A DNA stretch of 64,000 nt, from positions 124,001 through 188,000 of the forward strand of contig JAQAZG010000002.1 in the NCBI GenBank assembly GCA_027864655.1, given 5' to 3'. The notes under the pieces are model-generated. The model made no database searches, was not told where the DNA came from, and saw only the letters and a program-made list of their open reading frames with translations. Source of the DNA: Oleispirillum naphthae. GTDB taxonomy: Bacteria; Pseudomonadota; Alphaproteobacteria; Rhodospirillales; Rhodospirillaceae. Made by a program: the position numbers and the translations under genes. Below, piece after piece: positions 1-7,318 of this stretch. Position 1 is the stretch's first letter; the number at the start of each line of letters is the position of its first letter.

Positions 1-264
1 GTCGGGCCGGAGCAGATTCTCCTGCTGGAGGACGCGGACGACGCCGCGGAGGGGGGCGGCACAGGTTCCCTGGTCGGGCGCACCGTCGCCGACGTCGAAC
101 GCGACCTGATCATCGACACGCTGAAGCACACCGTCGGCAACCGCACCCACGCGGCCCACATTCTCGGCATCTCCATCCGCACCCTGCGCAACAAGCTGCG
201 CCAGTACATCGAGGAAGGTCACGCGGTGCCGGCGCCCGGTGAGGGCGAGGCCGTGGGTCCATAA
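1..264 (+). CDS. flbD: Sigma-54-dependent flagellar activator, C-terminal end (FlbD-like, partial)
   Basis: Only the last 87 residues lie in the window; the 5' part is off the left edge. What is visible is a Fis-type helix-turn-helix: VERDLIIDTLKHTVGNRTHA followed by AHILGISIRTLRNKLRQY, the usual C-terminus of NtrC-family activators. This phrasing is typical of alphaproteobacterial FlbD, which activates sigma-54 flagellar promoters and is modulated by FliX. The stop is 5 bp before flhA, so the two are probably co-transcribed. Three sigma-54-like promoters and a fliX gene occur later in the window and fit this role. The receiver and AAA+ domains are not visible, so FlbD rather than another NtrC-type regulator is inferred from the C-terminus and the context. 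Confidence 0.8.
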   Translation, partial: VGPEQILLLEDADDAAEGGGTGSLVGRTVADVERDLIIDTLKHTVGNRTHAAHILGISIRTLRNKLRQYIEEGHAVPAPGEGEAVGP

Positions 265-269
265 GCGCA

Positions 270-2432
270 ATGGCGGGAAAAGGCGAAACCAGGCTGCCGG
301 CCGAAACCGCGGCGCAATCCGCCGAAGGAGTCTCCCGCTTTGCCGGGGACTTCGGGGCCAAGGTGCTCGGCCGCCTCGGCAGCATGCTGAAACGCGGCGA
401 TCTCGGCTTCGCCCTCGGCGTGGTGATGATCCTCGTCGTCCTCATCATGCCGCTGCCGCCCTGGCTGCTCGACATCGCGCTCGCCATGTCGATCACCTTC
501 TCGGTGCTGGTGCTGATGATCGCGATCTTCATCGAGAAGCCGGTGGAGTTCTCGTCGTTTCCCCTGGTGCTCCTCATCGGCACCCTGATGCGCCTGTCGC
601 TCAATCTCGCCTCCACCCGCCTCATTCTCGCCGACGGGCACATGGGCACCGGCGCCGCGGGCAAGGTGATCCAGGCCTTCGGCGGCTTCATCATGGGCGG
701 CAACTTCGTCATCGGGGTGATCGTCTTCATCATCCTGGTGATCGTCAACTTCGTGGTCATCACCAAGGGTTCGGGCCGCATCGCCGAGGTGTCCGCCCGC
801 TTCACCCTCGATGCCCTGCCCGGCAAGCAGATGGCGATCGACGCCGACCTGTCCGCCGGGTTGATCGACGAGATGGAGGCGCGCAAGCGCCGCGAGACCC
901 TGGCCGAGGAAAGCGCCTTCTTCGGCGCGATGGACGGCGCTTCGAAGTTCGTGCGCGGCGACGCCATCGCCGGGTTGCTGATCACCGGCATCAACGTCGT
1001 CGGCGGCATGATCATCGGCATGGCGCAGGGCGGGCTGCCCTTCTCCAAGGCCGCCGACACCTACACCCGGCTCACCGTCGGCGACGGCCTGGTGTCGCAG
1101 ATTCCGGCGCTCATCGTCTCCGTCGCCGCGGGCGTGATGGTCTCCAAGGGCGGCCTCACCGAGAGCACCGACAAGGCTCTCTTCGCCCAGATGGGGAGCA
1201 CCCCGAAGGCGCTGGGCCTGTCCTCGGCGCTGGCGGGCGCGCTGGCGCTCCTGCCCGGCACGCCGCTGCTGCCGTTCCTGCTGCTTTCCGTGGCGGCGGG
1301 CGCGGGCGCCTATTTCGTCGGGCGCACGCAGAGCCGCCTCGAGGCCGCCGAGGCCGCCGAGGTCCAGGCCAAGACGCGGCAGGCGCCGCCGCCCGCCGAG
1401 GAGCCGATCTCGACCGCGCTGAAGATCGACAACGTGCGCCTGGAACTCGGCTACGGCCTGCTTTCGCTGATCAACGAAAGCGGCAACTACCGCCTCACCG
1501 ACCAGATCCGCGCGCTGCGCCGCGCGCTCGCCACCGAGATGGGCTTCGTCATGCCCTCGGTGCGCATCCAGGACAACATGCAGCTCGCCGCCAACCAGTA
1601 CGTCATCTACGTCAAGGACGTGGAGGCCGGGCACGGCGACCTGCGCCCCAACATGCTGCTGGTGATGGACCCGCGCGGCGACGAGATCACCCTGCCCGGC
1701 GAGAAGACCAACGAGCCGACCTTCGGCCTGCCCGCGATGTGGGTGGACATGGGCCACCGCGAGGAGGCGATGTTCCGCGGCTACACCGTGGTCGATCCGC
1801 CGACGGTGATCACCACCCACCTGACCGAGGTGGTGCGCGAGAGCATGGCCGACCTCCTCTCCTACACCGAGACGCAGAAGCTTCTCGACGAACTGGACAA
1901 GGAACACCAGAAGCTGGTCGCCGAGGTCATCCCCGCCCAGGTCACCGTCTCCGGCGTGCAGCGGGTGCTGCAGAACCTGTTGCAGGAGCGCGTCTCCATC
2001 CGCGACCTGCCGACCATTCTGGAAGGCATTTCCGAGGCCTGCGCCCACACCCGCAACATCACCCTGATCACCGAGCACGTGCGCACCCGGCTCGCCCGCC
2101 AGCTCTGCGACGCCAATGCCGACGGCAGCGGCGTGGTGCCGCTGGTGACGCTGTCGCCCGCCTGGGAGCAGGCCTTCGCCGACACCATCGTCGGCCAGGG
2201 CGACGAGCGCCAGCTCGCCATGCCGCCCTCGCAGTTGCAGGAGTTCATCGCGCGGGTGCGCCAGGCTTTCGAGAATTTCGCCAAGCAGGGGGAAACTCCG
2301 GTGCTGCTCACCAGCCCGACAATTCGTCCCTTCGTGCGTTCGATTATCGAGAGATTCCGCCCGGTTACGGTTATCATGAGCCAGAACGAGATTCACCCCA
2401 AGGCGAAGATCCGCACCCTGGGGCAGATTTAA
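270..2432 (+). CDS. flhA: Flagellar type III export apparatus protein FlhA
   Basis: A 720-residue protein, the usual FlhA length. The N-terminal half (about residues 45-340) holds clustered hydrophobic segments beginning LGFALGVVMILVVLIMPLPP. The family signature around GKQMAIDADLSAGLIDEMEA lies in the cytoplasmic loop. The C-terminal half is the soluble export-gate domain that docks chaperone-substrate complexes. It sits in the inner membrane and uses proton flow to export flagellar subunits. The ATG lies 5 bp after the upstream stop with only a weak ribosome site, so translational coupling is likely. It is followed by flhF and flhG, the classic polar-flagellum order. The fliP, fliQ, fliR and fliO partners are at the far right end of the window. 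Confidence 0.97.
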   Translation: MAGKGETRLPAETAAQSAEGVSRFAGDFGAKVLGRLGSMLKRGDLGFALGVVMILVVLIMPLPPWLLDIALAMSITFSVLVLMIAIFIEKPVEFSSFPLVLLIGTLMRLSLNLASTRLILADGHMGTGAAGKVIQAFGGFIMGGNFVIGVIVFIILVIVNFVVITKGSGRIAEVSARFTLDALPGKQMAIDADLSAGLIDEMEARKRRETLAEESAFFGAMDGASKFVRGDAIAGLLITGINVVGGMIIGMAQGGLPFSKAADTYTRLTVGDGLVSQIPALIVSVAAGVMVSKGGLTESTDKALFAQMGSTPKALGLSSALAGALALLPGTPLLPFLLLSVAAGAGAYFVGRTQSRLEAAEAAEVQAKTRQAPPPAEEPISTALKIDNVRLELGYGLLSLINESGNYRLTDQIRALRRALATEMGFVMPSVRIQDNMQLAANQYVIYVKDVEAGHGDLRPNMLLVMDPRGDEITLPGEKTNEPTFGLPAMWVDMGHREEAMFRGYTVVDPPTVITTHLTEVVRESMADLLSYTETQKLLDELDKEHQKLVAEVIPAQVTVSGVQRVLQNLLQERVSIRDLPTILEGISEACAHTRNITLITEHVRTRLARQLCDANADGSGVVPLVTLSPAWEQAFADTIVGQGDERQLAMPPSQLQEFIARVRQAFENFAKQGETPVLLTSPTIRPFVRSIIERFRPVTVIMSQNEIHPKAKIRTLGQI

Positions 2433-2450
2433 CGGGAGCACTGCGCCGCC

Positions 2451-3458
2451 ATGCGCCTGAAGACCTACACCGCGCCGAGCATGGCCGAGGCCATGGAGAT
2501 GGTGCGCGCCGAACTGGGGGAGGAGGCGATCATCGTTTCCACCCAGCGCGGCGTCGGCGGGCAGGGCGTGCGCATCACCGCCGCGGTGGAGGATTCGCGG
2601 CATGAGGAGGACGCGATCCGGGCCGCCCTCGACGGGCCGCGCGGGCTGCCGCGCTCGCTCGCGCGGGTGCGCGAGGCGCTCGTCTATCACGGCGTGCCCG
2701 ACCGCCTGATCGAGCGGCTGATGACCATCGCCCGCGGGCTGGGCGACGAGGGGCCGGTGATGGCCTGCGCCGCGGCGCTCGATTCCGCCTTCGCCTTCGC
2801 GCCGCTGCCGGAGCGCACCGCCAAGCTGCCGTTCATCCTGATCGGGCCGCCGGGCACCGGCAAGAGCCTCACCGTCGCCAAGCTGGCGGCGCGGGCGCAC
2901 CTCGCCGGGCGGCGGGTCAAGGTGATCTCCGCCGATGCGGTGCGCGCCGGCGCGATGGATCAGTTGCGCGCCTTCACGTCGATTCTCGAAATCGAGCTTT
3001 TGAAGGCGCGCGGCGCATTGTCATTGGAAAAACTCTTGCGCGAGCAGGCCGTCGAGGCCGATCTGGTGCTGATCGACAGCCCCGGCCTCAACCCCTTCAG
3101 CGTGCCCGACATGGACTATCTGAAATCCCTCTGCGAGTGCGCCGACATGGAGCCGATCCTGGTGATGAACGCGGGCGGCGACCCGGTGGAAAGCTGGGAC
3201 GTGGCGCGCGCCTTCGCCGAGGTCGGCGCGACCCGCCTGCTTGCGACGAGGCTCGACATGACGCGGCGGCTCGGCGGCATCTTCGCCGCCGCCGAGGCGG
3301 GCAAGCTGAAGTTCTGCGACGTCACGATCAACCCCCACGTCGCCGACGGGCTGTGCCCGATCACCCCGATCTCGCTCGCGCGCCTGATCCTGCCGCCCGA
3401 CGACGCGGCCGAACTGCCGCCCCCGCCCTGGGCCGACGAAAACGAGGTACCCGCATGA
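2451..3458 (+). CDS. flhF: Flagellar SRP-type GTPase FlhF
   Basis: A 335-residue SRP-family GTPase that marks the site of flagellum assembly, usually the pole. The N-terminus MRLKTYTAPSMAEAMEMVRA is the standard FlhF opening. The P-loop is at residues 132-139 (GPPGTGKS), the G3 position reads DSPG (209-212) and the G4-like motif TRLD is at 266-269. Both the P-loop and DSPG deviate from the commoner GPTGVGKT and DTAG forms. The gene overlaps flhG through ATGA. It is shorter than gammaproteobacterial FlhF because the segment between the N-terminus and the NG domain is short. Confidence 0.94.
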   Translation: MRLKTYTAPSMAEAMEMVRAELGEEAIIVSTQRGVGGQGVRITAAVEDSRHEEDAIRAALDGPRGLPRSLARVREALVYHGVPDRLIERLMTIARGLGDEGPVMACAAALDSAFAFAPLPERTAKLPFILIGPPGTGKSLTVAKLAARAHLAGRRVKVISADAVRAGAMDQLRAFTSILEIELLKARGALSLEKLLREQAVEADLVLIDSPGLNPFSVPDMDYLKSLCECADMEPILVMNAGGDPVESWDVARAFAEVGATRLLATRLDMTRRLGGIFAAAEAGKLKFCDVTINPHVADGLCPITPISLARLILPPDDAAELPPPPWADENEVPA

Positions 3459-4258
3459 CCACGCCGTCACCATCCCCCGCGTCCGCCCCGATCCTCGCCC
3501 GCGCCGGCGCGTCGCGCGGCAAGAACATTTTCGCCGTCGCCTCCGGCAAGGGCGGCGTCGGCAAGACCTGGTTCGCCATCACCCTGACCCACGCGCTGGC
3601 GCGGCGCGGGCGGCGGGCGCTGCTGTTCGACGGCGACCTCGGGCTGGCCAACGTGGACATCCAGCTCGGCCTGATGCCGAAGTACGACCTCGGCTCGGTG
3701 GTCGCGGGCAAGCTGACCCTCAACCAGGCGACGATGCGCTACGAGGCGGGCGGCTTCGACGTGGTCGCCGGGCGCTCGGGCTCCGGCTCGCTCGCCAACA
3801 TTCCGCTGTCGCGGCTACAGATTCTCACCGAGGACCTGCGGCTCACCGCCGACGGCTACGACCAGACGGTGCTCGACCTCGGCGCGGGGGTGGAGAAATC
3901 CATCCGCAGCCTCGCCAAGTGCGCCGGGACCATTCTGGTGGTCACCACCGACGAGCCCACCGCGCTCACCGATGCCTACGCCTTCATCAAGATCTCGGCG
4001 GTGGAGACGGCGGGGGTGGATATCCGCATCGTCGTCAACGCCGCCAACTCCACCCGCGAGGGCGAGCGCACCTACAACACCCTGCTCAAGGCCTGCCAGG
4101 GCTTCCTCAAAATTTCGCCGCCGCTCGCGGGGGTGATCCGCCGCGACACCCGGGTGCGCGAGGCGATCCGCAACCAGACGCCGATTCTGACCCGTCATCC
4201 CAATGCCGAGGCCGCCATCGACGTCGAGGCCATCGCGGACCGCCTGCTCGCCGGTTAG
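3455..4258 (+). CDS. flhG: MinD-like ATPase FlhG, flagellar number regulator
   Basis: A 267-residue ParA/MinD-family ATPase with the deviant Walker A motif GKGGVGKT at residues 31-38, then FDGDLGLANVDIQLG and a Walker-B-like LDLGAG. FlhG stimulates the FlhF GTPase and limits flagellar number. The ATG start overlaps the flhF stop by 4 bp; longer in-frame readings upstream would lie inside flhF and are not used. The C-terminal amphipathic segment (residues 250-267, AIDVEAIADRLLAG) resembles a membrane-targeting helix, which is an inference. Confidence 0.93.
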   Translation: MTTPSPSPASAPILARAGASRGKNIFAVASGKGGVGKTWFAITLTHALARRGRRALLFDGDLGLANVDIQLGLMPKYDLGSVVAGKLTLNQATMRYEAGGFDVVAGRSGSGSLANIPLSRLQILTEDLRLTADGYDQTVLDLGAGVEKSIRSLAKCAGTILVVTTDEPTALTDAYAFIKISAVETAGVDIRIVVNAANSTREGERTYNTLLKACQGFLKISPPLAGVIRRDTRVREAIRNQTPILTRHPNAEAAIDVEAIADRLLAG

Positions 4259-4273
4259 GGTGGGGAGGCCGAT

Positions 4274-6145
4274 GTGAACAACAACAGCGTCACGCCGCCG
4301 CCGCCGATGCCGCCGCCCGCCGCCCGCGCGGGCGCGGCGGCGGCGGTGGTGACGCTGTCTTCGCCGCAGATCGCCGCCCTGCCGCGCGGCACGCCCTTGG
4401 AGGCGCGCATCCTCGCGGTCGCCGCCGACGGCGCGGCGCAGGTTTCCGCCACGTTGCCCGACGGCTCCACGGTGACCGTGGAGGCGCGGCTGCCGCTGCC
4501 CCTGCCCGAGGGGGCGGAACTGCTGCTGCGCACCGCGCAGGCGGCGGGCGACGCCGCCACCCTGCGCCTCGCCGCGGTGAACGGCCTGCCGCTTGCCCGC
4601 GTGCTCGCCGACCCCGCCTTCGCGCTCAAGTCCGCCGCCTCCGCCGCCCCGGCGCAGGGCGCGGCGGCGGCGCAGGAGGCCTCCGCCGCCCCGGCGGCGA
4701 GCACCATCGGCGTCGGCCGCCCGGTGCCCGCCCTGGTGCTGCGCGGCGACGTGATGCAGGATGCCGCCGCGCAGGGCGCGCCGCTGACGCTGGTGCCCGG
4801 CACCCGGCTGTCGGTGCGCCTCACCCGGATTTCCCTGCCGGAGACCGCGCCGCCCGCCGCGCCCGCGGGAGCCGCCGCCGCGCCCGGCGGCGCGCCCGCC
4901 GCCTCCGACGCGGCGGCGCGCTATGCGGCGATGGGGCGCATCGGCCGCGGTGCGCCGTCCGCCGTTCCCGGCGCGCCGCCGCCCGCGACGCCGGGGCTCG
5001 CCGCCGCCGCTGCGCCGCCGTCGTCCGGCGCGGTCCCGGCCGCGCCCGGCGCGTCCGCGGCGCGGAACCCTGCCGCACCGAATCCCGCCGCGCCGCCGCA
5101 ATCCGCGCTGCCGGGGCTTGGCGCCGCCTCCGGCGCGGCGGCGCACCCCGGCGCGCCGCCCGCGGGCGCGGGTCCCGCCGCCGCGCGTCCGCTGCAAACG
5201 CCCGCCGCCGCGCCGCCGGACCCCGCCGCCGCACCCGCCCCTGCGCCCGCCGCCGCCTCGGGGGCGGCGCTGCCCGTGACGCTTTCCGGCGTGGTGATCA
5301 GCCGCTCCTCCCTCGGCCAGCCGACCCTGCGCACCGAGGCGGGGTTCATCGCGCTCGACGTGCGCGCGCCCCTGCCCAATGGCACCCAGGTGCGCTTCGA
5401 CGTGCTCTCCGCCGTGCCTGCCGATGCCGCGCCGCCGCCCGCGCTGCCCGGCGCGGCGAGCCCGTGGGCCACCCTTGACGCGCTGATGCAGACGCTCTCC
5501 CGCGCCGCGCCCGCGGCGGCGGCGGATCTGGCGGCGCGCCTGCCGCAGCCGGGGCCGCAGATGCTCGCCAACCTCGCCGCCGCGGTGGCGGCGGTACGCG
5601 CGGGCAACGCCGATGCCTGGCTCGGCCTGCCGGAGATCGCGCGCCGCGCCGACGACCGCGAGGCGGGCCGCGCCGGCAAGCTCGCCGCGCGGCTGGCCGA
5701 CGAGGTGCGCGACGGCGCGCAGGCGGCGCGCCGTCCGGCCGGGGAATGGCGCGCCTATGCGCTGCCCTTCGTCGTCGGCGGCGCGGTGGAGCGCATCCAC
5801 ATGCTGGTGCGCCGCGCCCCCGATCGGGAGGATGCGGAGGAAGAGGCGGAGCGCCGCCGTTCCCCGCGCCGCGACGACACCCGCTTCCTCCTCGATATTT
5901 CGCTGTCGCGTCTCGGGCCGATGCAGATCGACGGCCTGGTCAACGCCGCGGTCAAGAGCCTGGACGTGGTGATCCGCACCCATGCGGCGCTGCCCGCGCA
6001 GATGCCCGCGGAGCTGCGCGGCCTGTTCGTCGAGACCCTCGGCGCGGTGGGCTATACCGGCAGCCTCGGCTTTGCGGTGACGCCGCGCTTCGTGACGCCG
6101 GAGGACGCGGGCGATACGCCGGGCGGCCCCGGATTGGTGGTGTGA
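4274..6145 (+). CDS. Ala/Pro-rich FliK-like protein of unknown role
   Basis: A 623-residue protein starting at GTG behind a GGGGAGG ribosome site; the ATG two bases earlier is followed at once by a stop. Residues 1-150 contain a beta-rich stretch (LEARILAVAADGAAQVSATL). Residues 190-335 are a long Ala/Pro/Gly linker. The final 120 residues hold a FliK-C-like core (FLLDISLSRLGPMQIDGLVN, then MPAELRGLFVETLGAVGY). This resembles the fold logic of hook-length control proteins: flexible ruler plus compact C-terminal domain. A conventional FliK is encoded at 10416-12251, so this is not the only candidate. Position between flhG and the DnaJ-like gene suggests a flagellar or surface-export role. The call to the FliK-like family is moderate. 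Confidence 0.6.
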   Translation: MNNNSVTPPPPMPPPAARAGAAAAVVTLSSPQIAALPRGTPLEARILAVAADGAAQVSATLPDGSTVTVEARLPLPLPEGAELLLRTAQAAGDAATLRLAAVNGLPLARVLADPAFALKSAASAAPAQGAAAAQEASAAPAASTIGVGRPVPALVLRGDVMQDAAAQGAPLTLVPGTRLSVRLTRISLPETAPPAAPAGAAAAPGGAPAASDAAARYAAMGRIGRGAPSAVPGAPPPATPGLAAAAAPPSSGAVPAAPGASAARNPAAPNPAAPPQSALPGLGAASGAAAHPGAPPAGAGPAAARPLQTPAAAPPDPAAAPAPAPAAASGAALPVTLSGVVISRSSLGQPTLRTEAGFIALDVRAPLPNGTQVRFDVLSAVPADAAPPPALPGAASPWATLDALMQTLSRAAPAAAADLAARLPQPGPQMLANLAAAVAAVRAGNADAWLGLPEIARRADDREAGRAGKLAARLADEVRDGAQAARRPAGEWRAYALPFVVGGAVERIHMLVRRAPDREDAEEEAERRRSPRRDDTRFLLDISLSRLGPMQIDGLVNAAVKSLDVVIRTHAALPAQMPAELRGLFVETLGAVGYTGSLGFAVTPRFVTPEDAGDTPGGPGLVV

Positions 6146-6146
6146 G

Positions 6147-7256
6147 ATGGCGAAGGGCGATATCGATCCCAAGAACTACTACGGCATCCTCGGGGTGCCG
6201 CCGGAGGCCGACGCCGAGGCGATCAAGGCGGCCTTCCGCGCCCGCGCCAAACGCCTGCACCCCGACCACAACGGCCATCCCAACGCCGAGGCGCAGTTCC
6301 GCCTGCTCAACGAGGCCTACCACGTGCTCGGCGACCCTTCGACGCGGCAGCGCTACCACGAGGCCTCCGCCCGCAAGAAGCCGCTGCCGAAGTCCCCGCC
6401 GCCCCCGCCGCCTCCGCCGCCGCGGCCGGAGGAAGCGCCGCGCGAGCCGCCGCCGAAGGCGAGGTTCTTCTCCTGCCGCGCTTGCGGCACGCGGTCTGCG
6501 CAGCCGCGCGTGGTGATCTTCCAGGAGGTGGGCGGACGCCCGCTGCACCCGACGCGGCGCAGCGTTTCCGGCGTGTTCTGCCCGCGCTGCGCGCAGGACG
6601 CGGCGATCCGCGCCTCGCTGCACACCTGGGTGCGGGGGATGACCGCCCTGCCGCAGGGGCCGCTGTGGGCGTTTCCCGCGCTGGTCCGCAACCTCCTGGG
6701 CGGCGAGATGCCGGTGGAGCCGAACGCGCGCATGCTGCTCTCCCAGGCGCGCGCCTTCCTCGGCAACGGCGACGTGGAGCTGGCGCGCGCCAGCATCGTG
6801 CAGGCGTTGCCCTTCGCCGCGCGCACCGCCTTCCGCCACGAGGCGGAGACCCTGCTCGCCTCCCTGGGCGGCATGCCGAAAAAAACGCTGAAGGGGCGCT
6901 GGCGGCGCTTCGGCCGCGCCTTCTGGGTGCAGGCCGCGCCGTTCGCCGCGGTGGTTCTCATCGTGGCGCTGGCCATGGGGCTGTCGCTGCGCCGCGAGGC
7001 TGCGCCGCCGCCGGAGCCCGCGTCGAAATCCCTGGTCGCGTTGCCGAGCGGCCCCAACACGCCGCTGCCCGGCTTCGTCACCCTGCGCGACGGCATCGCC
7101 CTGCGCGGCGGGCCGGGGGCGGGCACGCCGGTTCTGGCGCGCATCGCCAAGGGCGCCAAGGTGACCATGGTCGCGATCGTACCCGGCGAGAACTGGGTGC
7201 GGGTGCGCCTGCCCGACGGCAAGGAAGGCTTTCTCCCCCTCGACGACCTGCAATAA
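6147..7256 (+). CDS. DnaJ-domain membrane protein with C-terminal SH3-like domain
   Basis: A 369-residue protein in four parts. Residues 1-72 are a J domain with HPD at 38-40, so it should stimulate a DnaK partner. Residues 80-105 are a proline-rich linker with a run of prolines. Residues 107-150 hold two CxxC pairs (C110/C113 and C145/C148), a likely zinc site. A single transmembrane helix (about 262-280) precedes a C-terminal SH3b-like domain (about 308-368) containing GAKVTMVAIVPGENWVRVR. The topology would put the J domain in the cytoplasm and the SH3 domain in the periplasm. It begins 1 bp after the previous stop and is the last gene before the terminator. Its function here is unknown. 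Confidence 0.8.
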   Translation: MAKGDIDPKNYYGILGVPPEADAEAIKAAFRARAKRLHPDHNGHPNAEAQFRLLNEAYHVLGDPSTRQRYHEASARKKPLPKSPPPPPPPPPRPEEAPREPPPKARFFSCRACGTRSAQPRVVIFQEVGGRPLHPTRRSVSGVFCPRCAQDAAIRASLHTWVRGMTALPQGPLWAFPALVRNLLGGEMPVEPNARMLLSQARAFLGNGDVELARASIVQALPFAARTAFRHEAETLLASLGGMPKKTLKGRWRRFGRAFWVQAAPFAAVVLIVALAMGLSLRREAAPPPEPASKSLVALPSGPNTPLPGFVTLRDGIALRGGPGAGTPVLARIAKGAKVTMVAIVPGENWVRVRLPDGKEGFLPLDDLQ

Positions 7257-7270
7257 GCCGCCAGGGCATG

Positions 7271-7300
7271 AAAAAAGCCCCGCCGGAGCGGGGCTTTTTT
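7271..7300. terminator. Bidirectional Rho-independent terminator
   Basis: An A6 run, the stem AGCCCCGC/GCGGGGCT with a short loop, and a T6 run form a symmetric hairpin between the convergent DnaJ-like gene and flgE. It can end transcription from both directions. Confidence 0.92.
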
Positions 7301-7318
7301 GCGTGCGCGGCGCGCCGG

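Noticed and set aside
219-2900. An 893-codon open frame on the minus strand across flhA and flhF
   Set aside because: It is antisense to clearly conserved genes, its protein has the His/Gly/Arg/Ala bias expected of GC-rich shadow frames, and it resembles no known family.
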